A stretch of 64,000 nucleotides of DNA from Turbatrix aceti (Eukaryota > Nematoda > Chromadorea > Rhabditida > Panagrolaimidae). Positions 22,401 through 37,400 of the stretch are shown piece by piece. Made by a program: the position numbers and the translations under genes. Where the stretch lies: NCBI GenBank assembly GCA_963969345.1, contig OZ017766.1, forward strand, positions 9,920,001 to 9,984,000. Reading direction: 5' to 3'. The first letter of the stretch is position 1. Every line of letters begins with the position of its first letter. The notes under the pieces were generated by a model. The model was not told the DNA's origin. It was given only the letters and a program-made list of their open reading frames with translations, and did not search any database.

Positions 22401-25400
22401 TCAGATTTTTTAAAAAACAGCTGCATCAGTGCGTACGGGGGTTGCTCTGTTTTTTAATCGGCCGTCATGTAAATACGAAGAGAGCTGAATCGGTTCTGAA
22501 AAGCCTATCTTGTAGCAAATTTGTTTCTCTGTCGCATAGTGTAAATGAAAAAAAAATACCGCTCCACCAATTATTTTTAAAAAAATTTTGAAACACGCGC
22601 GTTGAAAACAAAAGAATGCGCCAATGTCGTGCGCGCAACGTGCGGGCAGCTCAAATGCCTAAATTTTGTTCCTAAATTGTTAGGGACCATAGAGAAGATT
22701 AAATTTGATGGATATCGCATTTTTCAGCGGCGGATTCTGGAGATACGGCATCTGAAGGTCAATTTTTCAACATTGTTTAAAAATTCTGATATTTAGGTTA
22801 CGGGGGCTTCTTGGCATGAGAAATTGATTGGCATGCTTAGATTTTGCAAAAAAGCTCTGATTTGGTTTCATTGTTAATTTTACAAACAAAAATGTCTCGA
22901 AAACCTTCAGCTAAGCGAGTCGAAGGTTTTTAGGTGACTTTTGGTTCTCCTCCGGACGCAGCAATTACTTTAGCGGCTCTATACTATAGGGATGTGGATT
23001 ACAGAAAATTTGGATACATCCGTGCCATTCTGCATGTGTCCAGAAATTTAATAAATGAATTTTAATTTGTTTTTGGGGGTTTTGATGTCTCGCGCCTGGT
23101 AAACTCGTTTTTATGGTTTTTTGCGCATTAGTAAACTATCATTTATAATATCACCTCTAAGTACGGAGATGCTATATATCAGTTGCAGCAACATGGAAAA
23201 AGCCAAACGGGGTGAAAGATTTTGACCCGTCCTTTTAAAATTCTTCGGGACCTATTTTAGAGTTTTTTTGCACATTTTTGTTGGTAAAATTAACAATTAA
23301 AACAAATCAGAGCTTTTATGCAAAATCTAAGCATGCCAATCAATTTCTCATGCCAAGAAGCCCCCGTAACCTAAATATCGGAATTTTTAAATGGTGTTGA
23401 AAAATTAACCTTCAGATGCCGTATCTCCAGAATCCGCCGCTGAAAAATGCGATATCCATCAAATTTAATCTTCTCTATGGTCCCTAACAATTTAGGAACA
23501 AAATTTAGGCATTTGAGCTGCCCGCACGTTGCGCGCACGACATTGGCGCATTCTTTTGTTTTCAACGCGCGTGTTTCAAAATTATTTTAAAAATAATTGG
23601 TGGAGCGGTATTTTTTTTTCATTTATACTATGCGACAGAGAAACAAATTTGCTACAAGATAGGTTTTTCAGAACCGATTCAGCTGTCTTCGTATTGATGC
23701 AGCTGTTTTTTAAAAAATCTGAGTATGCCAATCGATTTCTCGTCCCAAAAAACCCCCCTAAAAAAATTTTCAGAGCCATTTGATTTCAACTGACCGAGTT
23801 GTAAAATGGAGGTTAGAAACTTTCAGAAGCCAAATCTCCAGAATCCGGCTTTTAAAAAATCTAATATTTTGGATTTAGACCCTCCCCATGGATGCCTACA
23901 ATTCTGACTCAAAACATTTGAAGTTGTAAAAATGCTGTGTCCTTCGTCCTAAATCCTGTGGCAGAGTGCGTGTTAAAGTTTAAACGCAGTGTTCAAGCTG
24001 GTAAACACTCTTACTTTTTTTCTATAAACACTCTTACACATGCATTCAATATTGCCAAGCAGCGCGCTGCAGCTGCAGCTGCAGCTGCACTCTCGATTCT
24101 GAGTCAGAGCTTTCGATTCTTACCTCTGACTCAGAATCGAGAGTCGACTTTTTCGACTCCGACTCCCAGAATCGACTCTTTGACTCCGAGTTAAAATAGG
24201 TTCACAGAAAATGCATCAAAAAACGCCGAAAATGTGTTTGTCTTTAAACTTTTGAGCGCTACTTACACTTTACAAATAGTATGTAACAAACTTTTTTTTA
24301 GAAAAAAACTTAATTATTGCAACAAAAACGTTAAAAGTCTGGAATGCATGTCAAATTAATCTCTCTGGAAAAGGTTATCCTTCAAAAAGTCGAAAAGCAA
24401 AAAACGCAACAAATGTTTCTGAAAATGGAGCCGATGGCGCTGATGGCAGACCGGGAAAATCAAGTGGCAATTTACACATTCTTGCCGACAATATTGTGAG
24501 TTGCAATATTCCAAATTTCAGTTTTTGTTACTTTGGTTTTTTTATTATTTGCAAACGGCTTTAAATGACCCATTTGTACGGTAATTGCAAACGGGTTCAA
24601 ACCAGCGTTTTGTAGCATAATACTTAATGTATTAAAATTTTTTACAGATTAACGCAAATCTGCTCAACATTGAGCTAAACGGTGGCAGAGGCGAAGACGG
24701 CGAAGACGGTGGTGATGGATACAACGGCCAAGATGGAAAAATAACAACAAAAGAGGAAATCGAAGAAGTGTTTCCTAAATTCCGTGAACCTTTTTACTTT
24801 GTAAATTGGGTAAAACCTTTAAACTACAACCCTGGAAAAGATTGGAAAAACTTAAAAGAGTTCGCCGACAAAGCAATCAAGAAGTGTGTGTATAAAGAGT
24901 TTACCGATTCGTACGACCGAAAACTTTCCTACAGCTACGCAAGAATATCCAACCATTGGTTTCAATTTGATGACTATCATACATTTGTTCTAATTGTTGG
25001 AGGCCCGGGAGAACGAGGTACATGTGGAGGAGCAAATGGCGTAGGCGGTGAAGGCGGGTATCGTGGCGACTGTTGGGCAATCAATCCCAACACAAATGAA
25101 AAGTTCAGCTTAAAAGTGACCAGTAGCTCTGGACAGCTTGGAAAAAATGGAAACGTCGGAAAACCAGGAATCAGTGGAAAAAAAGGAAACGATCGTGCAA
25201 TGACCGGAAAGGGAATAGTTGCAATTCTCGGGGCTGTGAGCTTTTTAAAACACGTTCTGCGAGCCGATTTGGGATCGGCGACCCAGCTAATTTACACCTT
25301 CAAATGTTTTGTGCCCAAGTTGTAGGGGGGCCTATGGGAGACTCCAAATGGGCCTTAATAAATTTTTCAGATGCCGGATTCTGGAGCTAGGGCTTCTCGA

Positions 25401-28400
25401 CTGTTTCGACGTCAAATTTTCAAACTACGAGAAACTGGTGTATTTGGTTTTCTTCCCGTGGAGTTTTCTCCCGGACGTCGCAGCCAATTTTGTGACGGTA
25501 ATTGACGGTAGAACAAAAAGATCAAGCATTTCATAAAAATCAGATGATTTTTTGAGAAATCTGTATACTTCAATCAATTTCTAGTGCCAAGTTACCCCTG
25601 GAAAGCAAAAATCAGATTTTTCCCATTATAAAAAAATTTATTTCAAGTATAGACTAAAAACAAAATTTCCTTTCGAATGAAGTACTCAGTTTCTTGATAT
25701 CGAATCGATAAATGATCGAAAAAACGGTTTTTTTGGGAATTTGAAAATTTCGGAACTTTTTAGAACTCCGATCAAAAGGTGAATACCACTAATCGAAAGA
25801 GTGGTATCTTGTTGATCTAAAATGCAATTTTCAAACACTTATCATATTTCGTGGGCATACGGTAGCGATTCTCCCGAATCCTACTTGTTTTAGCTTTTCG
25901 GTTCAAATTGAATTAAATGGATATCACCGTTAAACTGAGAATTCATGTTTACCTTAGTACTGAAATTTTCAGCAATGTTGCTTTTAAACTGAACGAATGG
26001 CGATTTTTCCCACTGACCCCACTTTTTCGATCTCATTTTTCGAAAAATTGGTACCAAAAATGAGTGCATGTTGCGCGAATTAATCTGGTAAAGCCAAAAC
26101 AATAGATAAAAATACGAATGCTACATCATTTTGTAGGCCGAAAAATTTCTAACAAGATGCTCTATCTCACTTTGTTCTGCAGTGCTTGAACTCATAGCCT
26201 CTCAGGCGCTTAAACAAGTAGGGTTCGGAAGAATCGCTACCGTATGCCCACGAAATAAGATAAGTGTCTGAAAATTGCATTGTAGATCAACAAGATTCCG
26301 CTCTTTCGATTAGTGATATTCACCTTTTGATCGGAATTCTAAAAAGTTTCGAAATTTTCAAATTTCCAAAAAAAAACCGTTTTTTCGATCATTTATCGAT
26401 TCGATATCAAAAAACTGAATAGTTCATTCGAAAGGAAATTTAGGTTTTAGTCCATACTGAAATTTTCAGTACGCTATCATCATTTTGAACCTCCTTTGAA
26501 AATCTGACGTCGAAAATTGCAGAAGCCGTATCTTCAGAATCCGGCATCAGAAAAATGTTATACCGAAAAGTTGAACCTCCCCATGGGCCCCAACAATTTT
26601 GACAAATAACATTTGACAGTTGAAAATCTTAAAAATAAAAAATTATACCAATTAGAACCTTTTTAATAGTAAGAGTTTCTTACGAAAAAAAGTAAGATTT
26701 TCCTACTGGACGGAACGGAAAATCTTACTTTGTTTTGCGTCAAATAGGTAAGAAAATCTTACTTTTTTTGAAACGCGAAAAAAATGCATGGCAACGCTTA
26801 GGCACGTCAGGGGGCGTAAACTTTTGAGCCCTGCCCCCCCCCCCCCCGGCCCCCGACTTCTTGGCCCCGGCCCCGGTCCCCGGACCCCCCTATGCACCCT
26901 TTCACAAAATAGTTTTTTGATATTCAAAAAAATGTCAAAAAAAATAATACCAAAACATGCTCTATATAACAAAAGACCGACCAAATGACATACCGGTCTG
27001 ACCCTTCCCCGACAATTCATACGAGCTTACCTCCCAAAATCTAATCGTAGCCTTCCTTTCGCTAAATTGTCTTCAGCGGAATTGTCTTTTGCTGAATTGA
27101 TCACCCCTCCTACTACGTTGTTTTTGGTTTTTCAAATAAATAAAAAATTTGGGGAACCTGAGGGGGCTTTGGGGTTTGCCTAAATCGGCCCCCAGCCACT
27201 GACCCCGAGGGTCGTCGGCCCATTTCTGACATGCCTGAGACGCGTCTAGACGCTCCCAACACACTACATTTAAATTTGCATTCGTTGGGTTTAAAAAAAA
27301 AAACTCTTATTGTTCGTTACCCTTTTTGTAACCCCCTTTCTACCGTATATTTCATACAATTTTACAAAAAGTAAGATTACACCAACAAAAAAGTATACAT
27401 AGAATTTGAAATTTTTTAACAAAATTAGAAAAGTTCTGACAATTAAGCACGATGCGTATTTTAAAACGATGTTTTCAGCGGCATTACGAAAAAGAACACT
27501 TTGGTGACAACGAGCATACGCTAAAGGTTGACTATCATTCAAAAGATGAAAGATATTGTTATTCTGGCTATGAAGAACACGTAAAAGAAAATTCGTTTGC
27601 GTGGTTGGAATTTACTATTGGCAGCGAATGCCAAAAATCCGTCATTCAAACAACGTCTGAACGCAGCACACGAAAGCAATGCTCAGAAGCTGTAGCACAA
27701 GAAGTCATTATGACAGATCAAGTCATAGAGCAAATGGAAACACTGTATGACGATGCAGCCGTATTTGTCCAACGCAGTGAATTTGTCAATGTTGACAACA
27801 TAGAAGAGGAGTCTACAATTAACGAAACGGAACAGATTTTTATGCTTCGGCCAGCTGACGAAATTCAAATTAATCATTACACAACAGAAAACCAAAAAAA
27901 CATACCGGCATTACAAGTACCCACAACCACTGATACTGCGCAAGATTCGTTCAACTTTTTTACGACGGAGATAGAAGAAAATGACCGGCAAAACAATCAT
28001 TTAAAAAATGATGTTGTACTTCAAAATCAGGTAATCGATGATGCAAAATTACAGCTGAAGCTTACAATGACGAAATACCGGAATGAGAAAGCTACAATGG
28101 CCGTACAAACTTTTTTAACTTGCGAGGTATTTGTGGATACAACGATTAAACATATGAGCATCATCGAAAGAGTCAAAAAAGGACAAGTCATTTCGCTATC
28201 AAAAGAAAACCTGGAAACGCTTACTAAGATGGTTACGTCTAAAACAAACGATTATTATGCAAAAAAAGACGAGCTTCGTGCACTGCACAGTCTTATTAAA
28301 ACTCTTGATCCTGAACTCAAGAAATGTATTGAAAAATTCAGGAAGCCAGAATTTGTTTGGTGTAATGGACAAGCAGACAAATATATCAACAAATTGGCGA

Positions 28401-31400
28401 AAGGTAAGGCACAATTTCTTTTGCGTTGCGTGTAATTTAAATTCCGCGATTTTCACAATTTCAAATGTTTTGGAAATTCAGACTTTGAATCTACTTTGAG
28501 GGCGAACATTAAACAAAAGGTCTAACAATTGACACCTTAGGTTAACTAATACCGCATCTTATAGAGTCTGACAACAACTATGATGAACAACCATGGTTGC
28601 AACCAGCTACTAACGATGAATTAAGTTTTACAAGTTTTGTTCAAATGTTAGATTCAAAAGCAATGAACAATATTCAAAAAGGAATTCAATTACTGAAAGA
28701 TTACTTGGAAAACAACGATGAAGCAGTAAAAAAATACGAAAAACTACCGGAAACAAATGATACTGAATTTGATGCCAAAATAGCATTATTTGTCATCAAA
28801 GCATACTTCATAGCTTATGAAGTTTTGCCATTCAACCGAATGCTGCAGAACTGCAACAAACTGGCTCGTATTGAAAGAGAAGACTTGGTCGTCGGCTTTG
28901 TAAATGATATCGATGATCCTGATTTTAATAATTTAATTACTCAAATTGAAAACAATCTTGACGTCACAAGTAATTTATGTGATCAAGAAATGCGCAAAAA
29001 ACAAATAACATCGTTAGCAGTACAGTACCTTATCAGCTTGAAAGACAACAAAAACATCGCTTGCTTTGTGTCATCAGATTACAAGATGATTCGCGAATAC
29101 TGTTACTTCAAAGCTGAAACGGCTTCCGAAGAAACTCAATTAATTTGGATTGATGGTGACCAAGCTTTTGAAATCGTCGTTGACACCGATTACAGCGATC
29201 TCATTGAAGCACAAAACTTTGTGATTGAAAAAGAAAAATCTACAATTGAATCAATGATAACTTCAGGTAAACTCTGTTTTTACCGCTAATAATTGATAGG
29301 ACGCGAACTATAAAAATATTTTCTACTGTTTTACCTTTTTTACATAATTTGCTTTGTAAAGAAGTATTTTGCCTCAAAAATGCATTTTTTGTTTTGGGGT
29401 CTGAAAAATGAATCGCAGGATTTTTTTTTACGCTTTTTTTTCTGATAACATTATTCATCGGGTGCAAACAGTATTAATTTTCGATAAAATTGAAACATGA
29501 TTTGAAAACAGAAGTAAACGAGCCGATTTTGCGTGTTTTTTTGCCATTGCACAACGATGCATCGATATTTGCCGTTTCTTGCAATTTACTCCGTGGCTTG
29601 TGAGGATCGCTTCCATCGCCACAATTTTTTTCGTTGCTTGTTGCTTTTTGTGTGATTCTTTGCCAAAATACACAAAAATTCAAAAAATCGCGAAACAAAT
29701 GGTTAGTAAAAAATATTTTTATAAAGTGCGTTTAGAAAGGATAGCCTCACCCCTAAAATCAGGATTTTTGGTAAAACGGTTAAAGTTACGGTGACGGGAG
29801 TAAGCTTACTCGATTTGTCGTAAAAAGTTACACTAGAACGTTATGTTCAGATGCCCATACTCGAACAAGTACGGCCAGCAAAAAATAAAATATATTTTTC
29901 GACCGTTCAGAAAGGATAGCCTCACCCTTGATTTTAATAGGGTTGACTAATTTTTAGTGCGTAAAAACGCCACAAAGCGTGTTTAGATAAACAAATAGGT
30001 TGATTTAAATTTAAAAGTCTTCAATAGAGACGATTCGCAATGAACTGATTAAAATTTTGACCATTTTACTACAAATTAGACCCCCAACATCAATAATGCC
30101 GTCCTAATGGTCAGTAACTCCCGCAAATTGACGTATGTTGGCACAAACGGCTTGCAGGTGATGCCCCGTCAAGTGTCCAACAGGAGTCACTCCAAACAAC
30201 CCCGAACTGTTCGATAGGAAAGTTATTTTATTTAAAATAAGCGCCCCAATGTTCAAGTTTCAGAGTGTTTAGACCTCTTCTTTTGTAGGAAAAATTTTTT
30301 TTGATGCGTCAATGTTGATAAAATTGTAACAGATAAAGACTACAAACTAAGCGGTATGAATTCATGTTGATCCGACACAGATCAAAAGTTTAGGAGATGG
30401 GTTTGTGATTTGTGAGAAACAAGAGTTAGATGTCAAGTTCAGAGATTTTATTTTTCAGCTTAATTTTGTGGCCTGCTATGTGTTATGCCATTAGATAAAC
30501 TTGAATATGAACTGCCTTGATAGTTTGACGCGTTATTTGATAGATGTGCCGAAATTTATTGGTTACTACTGCGAAAACATTTTATGGGGGAAGATAGGGT
30601 TATCGTTGCGTTTTTCAAACTTTTTATATAGAGCGCTGTATGAATATCATGTACGGGAAACGTGCCGTATAGCTTAAACTGATTATCTGTTACAATTTTA
30701 TCAACATTGACGCATCAAAAAAAATTTTTCCTACAAAAGAAGAGGTCTAAACACTCTGAAACCTGAACATGAGCGCGCTTATTTTAAATAAAATAACTTT
30801 CCTATCAAACAGTGCGGGGTTGTTTGGGGTGACTCCTGTTGGAAACTTGACGGGGCATCACCTGCAAGCCGTTTGTGCCAACAGACGTCAATTTGCGGGA
30901 GTTACTGACCATTAGGACGGCATAATTGATGTTGGGGTCTAATTTGTAGAAAATGGTCAAAATTTTAATCAGTTCATTGCGAATCGTCTCTATAGAAGCC
31001 TTTTAAATTTAAACCAACCTATTTCTTTATTTAAACACGCTTTGCGGCGTTTTTACGCACTAAAAATTAGTCAACCCTATTAAAATCAAGGGTGAGGCTA
31101 TCCTTTCTGAACGGTCGAAAAATATATTTTATTTTTTGCTGGCCGTACTTGTTCGACTATGGGCATCGGAACATAACGTTCTAGTGTAACTTTTTACGAC
31201 AAATCGATTAAGCTTACTCCAGTCACCGTAACTTTAACCGGTTTACCAAAAATCCTGATTTTAGGGGTGAGGCTATCCTTTCTGAACGCACTTNNNNNNN
31301 NNNNNNNNNNNNNNNNNNNNNNNNNNNNNNNNNNNNNNNNNNNNNNNNNNNNNNNNNNNNNNNNNNNNNNNNNNNNNNNNNNNNNNNNNNNNNNNNNNNN

Positions 31401-34400
31401 NNNNNNNNNNNNNNNNNNNNNNNNNNNNNNNNNNNNNNNNNNNNNNNNNNNNNNNNNNNNNNNNNNNNNNNNNNNNNNNNNNNNNNNNNNNNNCGACGTC
31501 CTTCCAAAAATCAAATATCATAAAACCAATTTAATTTAGATATCATTCCTAAACAACTAGAATCATTTTTCCCATCAGAGTTGCAAAGCAGTGTCACAGA
31601 ATGGGTTGAAAGCTATAAAGTTGTTACGAAGTACAATTTGTTGATAAACTTCTTATCTGCAAGATTTTTTGTTGATGGCTGTCATCTGAGCTTTTTTGAG
31701 TTGCAGTTTGTTTTGTCTACGTTTACGTTCCTTCACACAAACTATAGGGCTAACCTTGACTTTCTATTGATCATGCTGTCATCGGTATCGCAAACAGAGT
31801 TTGTCAATATCTTACTCTTCGTTCGTCTTTGTTACCGTTACGAAAAACGACTGTCCGGTGATCCAAATATCTGGAAAAGTATAGGTTTCATCAATGATGT
31901 ACGACTGAAAATTATTTTTGGACTCAACATGGCAAAGCACAGAAACGACGTGCCGATAGGGATATTGCACAAAATTATCCTTATGCTACAAAATGTCAAG
32001 ACGGAATCTGACAAATTTGAAAAACTATCTATGGAAACGTGGATTGATATTGCAAAAAAACAAACGTGGTCTGAAAGCGTTTTAAATTTTGAAGAATTTG
32101 GAACAGCTAATTACTATGTTGATTTTCTGGAGAACAAAGGATACAAAGCTGAAAGTAGTCAATTACGCCAGCTGCTTCAAAATGTCAAATATGTTCCAGA
32201 ATTCTACCTTGCACACATTGTTTCCACGATATGCCATCACGGATTTCAAACAAGTAACAAAGAAAAATACATTCAAGATTATGAAAACATTTTCAAAAAA
32301 GGAGACACATGGAAGTGTCCAAATTTGAAACGTTCGCACAAACACGCTTTGCTTATCACAGACGAAAAAATGCAGCAAGATTTTTGCAAAACTATAGGAA
32401 TTTCTCTTAACTCTGATTCCGCTGAAAATCGCAATATTGACGATCTCGAACGACTTGTTATTGTGCAGGACGACCCCAAAAATAAGCCACAAAACACAGT
32501 AAAGGATTATTGCGACTGTCTGAAAAAAATGGACAAATGTAACCTGAAAGAAATGAACAAATGTGACAAATGTAAGTTTTTTTACCAAAGAAAATTAAAA
32601 AATTGAAGTTGAAGAATGTAAAAAAATTATTGCATCAGACCAATTGTATTTCATTTATTGCTGTACATTTATTAGTATTATAGACCAGACATTGACTGGC
32701 GCATGTATTTCTTGGATAATTAGTCATTTCAAAAATCATCAATCCAATTTTTTTTACTAATTTTATTTTTGATTTAAAAAATGTTTTTTTTCAGTATATT
32801 CGGAATGCAAATATTTGCTTCAATTCGACCAATATTTAAACGAACTCTTTGGCTTCAAACTTCGGCAAACGCAGAAAATGGCGGTGTTATGCGCCGTAGG
32901 ATCAGAAAAACATGTCATTGAACAAGTCAACACCGGTGAAGGCAAAACTTTCATTATCGCAGCCATTGCCGTAATTCGATGCTTACGCGACAATCAAAGT
33001 GTTGACATCATTACAAGTTCACCTGTGCTGGCAGAACGAGACGCAAAAGACATGAAGAAACTTTATGAGAAGTTTGGCCTGACAGTAGGACACAACTGCT
33101 CGGAGTCTACAGTCGAACGCCAAAAAGCATACAAAAATAACATTGTGTACGGCGACATGGGACGCTTTCAACGCGATTATTTACTTCATACGTTCTATGA
33201 ACAAAATATTCTAGGCAAACGAACGCGTGACGTTGTTATAGTGGATGAAGTTGACAACATGCTACTTGACAACGGCAACAACATTCTGTATCTATCACAC
33301 AACGTGCCTTGTATTGACATTCTGAAATCAATGCTTATATACATTTTAAGAAAAGTTCACGCTCCGATATTCGACGAGGACAAAAACAGCCTGGAAAATA
33401 TAAGTTCCCAGTTTGAAACTGACACAATGGTGGCAAGTATTCTAAAAGAAGTATACGGCAGATTTTTGTTGGAAGACGCTTTCCACTGTGTTGATGAAAA
33501 CAAAAAACAGCTTGTTGAAACGATATTCAACTTCTTGAGTCATGAAAAAATCATTGACGCTGATGGCAACCTGTCGACTATTTCAAAAGCAAATATTCAA
33601 AGCCTAGAGCCAAAACTTACCCAAAAATTTACTGAGCAAGTAGCCCAAAAACTGGTGACAAGTATTTTGAAACAGGAATGCGGCAAATTTTCGATAGAAG
33701 ATGTGTATCACTGTGTCGATGAAGAGCAAAAAGAGCTTGCCCAAAAAGTACACCGTTTCCTGACTGAAGAAAACATTATTGACACTGACGGTTACCTGTT
33801 GACTACTTCAAAGGCAATTATTCAAAACTTAAGGCCAAAGCTTACTCAAGAATTTAGTGAACAATTGGCCCATAAATTTGAAGCAGTTTTATTGATTGCA
33901 GTTGAAAAAAAGTGCGAATTTGCATTACCTGCTTTTTTGCGACCGTATATCAAAATTCATCTACGTGAGTTTGTCGAAAGCTGCAAAAAAAGTTTGTACA
34001 TGAATAAAGATAACGAATACGTTGTGGACATTAATCACACGGATTCCGCATCAAACGTCGAGCCAGTAATTACCATCATTGATAACAACACAGGCGCAGA
34101 TCTTCCAAGCACTCAGTGGAACGGTGGACTCCAGCAATTCCTTCAATTCAAGCACGGATGCAAAGTTTCACCACTCAGTCTGAAAGCTGTGTTTGTATCC
34201 AACGTTGCTTATCTGAATGGCTACAAAGTTATAAACGGGCTCAGCGGCACTCTGGGATCAGAGCACGAAAGCAAAACCTTAATCGATCTCTACGGTGCTG
34301 GTCTCATCAGAATTCCAACATTTCAACCAAGAAAATTTTGCGAGTTAGCTCCCATTCTAACGACAGATGCCACAGAATGGTTCAAGTGCATCTACAAAAA

Positions 34401-37400
34401 AATCAACGATCAAATTTCAGTAGGTCGATCGCTGCTAATTATTTGTGACTCTATTGCACAGGTTGAGCAGATAGAAAAGGAGTTAAAACAGTTGTATGCT
34501 AATGAAAAAAACAAATCCAATGTCCAAAAAGAATGTTTCGAGAATGTTGTAAAATACACTAGAAGCACAAAAAAATTTGAATTTGATAAAAACAATAAAC
34601 TGTTACATGGACGCGTTATTCTTGCTACAATTTTGGCCGGCCGCGGTACTGATATTCAACTTAGCCAAAAACTAATTGTAAGTTTTTTAATCCGCATTAT
34701 TGATTTTAAATCAAAAAAAATTATTTTTAGGAAAACAGGGGACTGCACGTCATCACGGCATTTATTCCCAAAAACACGCGAATTGAAGAGCAAGCTTTCG
34801 GGCGGACAGCACGTGCTGGTCAACCCGGATCTGCACAGATCATTGCCCTTGTCAGAAAAAATGACAGCGTACTGACCCCATCGATTTTTCAATTCAAAAT
34901 GATTCGTGACAACGCTGAAGTCCAAAGACTCGCAGGGCTCAAGGTTTTTTACGACTACCACACTAAAATTGAAGAAGAATGTCTTGAAAAGTTTCACCGT
35001 CATTGCTCCGAAGTGTTCAAAAAAGCATACTCAGCAGAGTCAGGTCAGAACAAAATCCAGTCGCCCGAAGAAGTTGTCTATTTTGCTCTTTTGGACAAGT
35101 GGGCTTTGTGGCTGGACGAACAAGGTCCATTTATTGACCAGTGCGCCAAAAACAACAACGAAGAAGAACGAGAAAGGCAAAAAGCAGATATCATTATATC
35201 CGTCACATCCTTCTTAGAAATCCATCAGCCTAACGTTGAAGAAGCACAAAACACTTGGCTTGATTTTCCACAATCGCTGATAACACTGGGTCTTCACGCG
35301 CTTTTCGACAAAAACGTTGAAAAGGCAGAGGAATTGTTTAATAAAGTAATTGAAAGCGACATTCAGTTCGCAGCTGAAGCCTACTACTACAAAGCATGCA
35401 TTTGCATGCCTTCGTACAAAATTGCGGCACACAGTCTTATCAATGTTGCACAAGCAGAAAAGTATTTTTCCTTCGTAAGTATTTGTTGTTATAAAAAAAT
35501 AGTATTTAATAGATACATACATCATAATGCATCAGTGTTGCACGTCGTCTAACATTAACGAGCACGACAAGATATCGTGCAGCAATTTTTACACTTTCTA
35601 ATCTTTTGAGCCAAAGTTGTAGAGGCAGTATAACGGCACTATTAGATTTTTTAAAAATCGAATTCTGTATATTGGGTTTCAAATGTGTTTTTATAATAAC
35701 AGATGTCACGCGCTTTGTTTTAGAGCAAAATGTCTGAAAATTTGAATACGGGGTTTCAGAGGACAGGGAATACGATTTTTATTGTTGCATCCTGCATGCG
35801 CACTTCCCGCCATTTTTTGAGGACGGTTTTTAGTTGTTTTGACTACAAATCGGGACCTAGAAGGTGATTCCAGACTCTACGTTTTTTTTAACGGACACTA
35901 CATTCTGAGCCAAAAAAATTGCTCTTTCAGATAAGATAGGTGAACATGGGTGATTATTTTTTAGGCATGGTTTATTTTTTTTGGGCCAAATTTTGGGACT
36001 GCAAAATTCAATAAAAAATACTTGCAGTTAGTATGCCATCGTATTCCTGTCCTCTGAAACCCCGTATTCAAATTTTCAGACATGTTGCTCTAAAACAAAG
36101 CGCGTGACATCTGTTTTTATAAAAACACATCTGAAGCCAAATCTCCAGAATCCTATTTAAAAAAATCTATCATTGCAGTTATAGACTGCCCTTAGGGTCC
36201 TCTACAACTTTAGCTCAAAACATTTGAGAGAGTAAAAATTACTGTGTCGTGGAATGCAAATCGGCTCGCAGATTGTCTGTTTAATCCGTGAACTTTCGAT
36301 GTGCTAGTTACATGACTTGCAACATTTTTGACATAAATACTAACATAAATATTATGTTTTCAAATTTTAGGCACGAACGTTGTATTCTCAGCGTTTGTCA
36401 GCATGCAAAAAAGAAAGTTATGTTGTCATGCAGTTTGTAGAGTTTTCTAACAAGAATTCCATAAAATCAAGTGGTTTTGAGAATCAACACGCTTCTATGG
36501 TAAACAATATCTCTACCATTATTCGTAACATTGATTGGATAATTGGGATTCCTTGTACTGAAAAAATGTTTGTTGACACGCATTTTAATGAAGCTACCAG
36601 CAAAAAACTCTACGATACGTTTGTGAATAATTTTGTAATTGCTCCATCTGTATACGTTAATCACAACCCTGAACCATGGATGCTACAAGAATTGCATGAT
36701 ATTTACGGCATGTCAAACAATGAGATAACAACGGCAATCAATAAACTAAAGCAAAATGCCATCCCTTATTATCGCAATCCAGACATCGCTGAAATTGTAA
36801 CTGACAGTCAACCGACAATTTTACCCAAAAATAATGACAACGCATACCGCATTGCCATACGCGGCCTTTTACCAAATCAAATCCATCTCGCCAACCGTCA
36901 GTCATTTTTCATTGAATTGTTCAATAACGGCGTCATCAAAAACGTCATGCATCTCAAATATGCGAATCCAAATCACTTGGCTGAAGTCAGAATAGCATTG
37001 GAAGAGCAAAAACAAAACGTTCAACCTGTTACTTTGCCGTTAAAGGGTCATTTCATGGTGCTCAACAACAGTGTAAAAAACGATCCTTTGTATTACAAGG
37101 TTTCAGACATCGCATCTTTGAAAAACAATAGGATCGAAAGTCAAATGCTAGACGAATTTATTGGTGAAATTTCTTTAGATTCATTAATGCGTTTTTCTTA
37201 CTTCAAAAAATTCGACGATGTCACAGCGTATGAAATGGCCGACTACTTTGAAATAAGTCTAAATGCAGCTGATTGGATTCTACAAACAATGGAAATGCAC
37301 AATATTTTGGAACAAAAAAAGCGTTTTACACCTGATGAACAACTATGGAAATTAAAAATCGAATGTTTCCTGACAGATTCGAACACTAATCAAAACGTCA

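Noticed and set aside
22602..23565. Identical 64-residue frames on both strands (starting [12 protein letters not shown])
   Set aside because: Mirror images in the arms of FB2.
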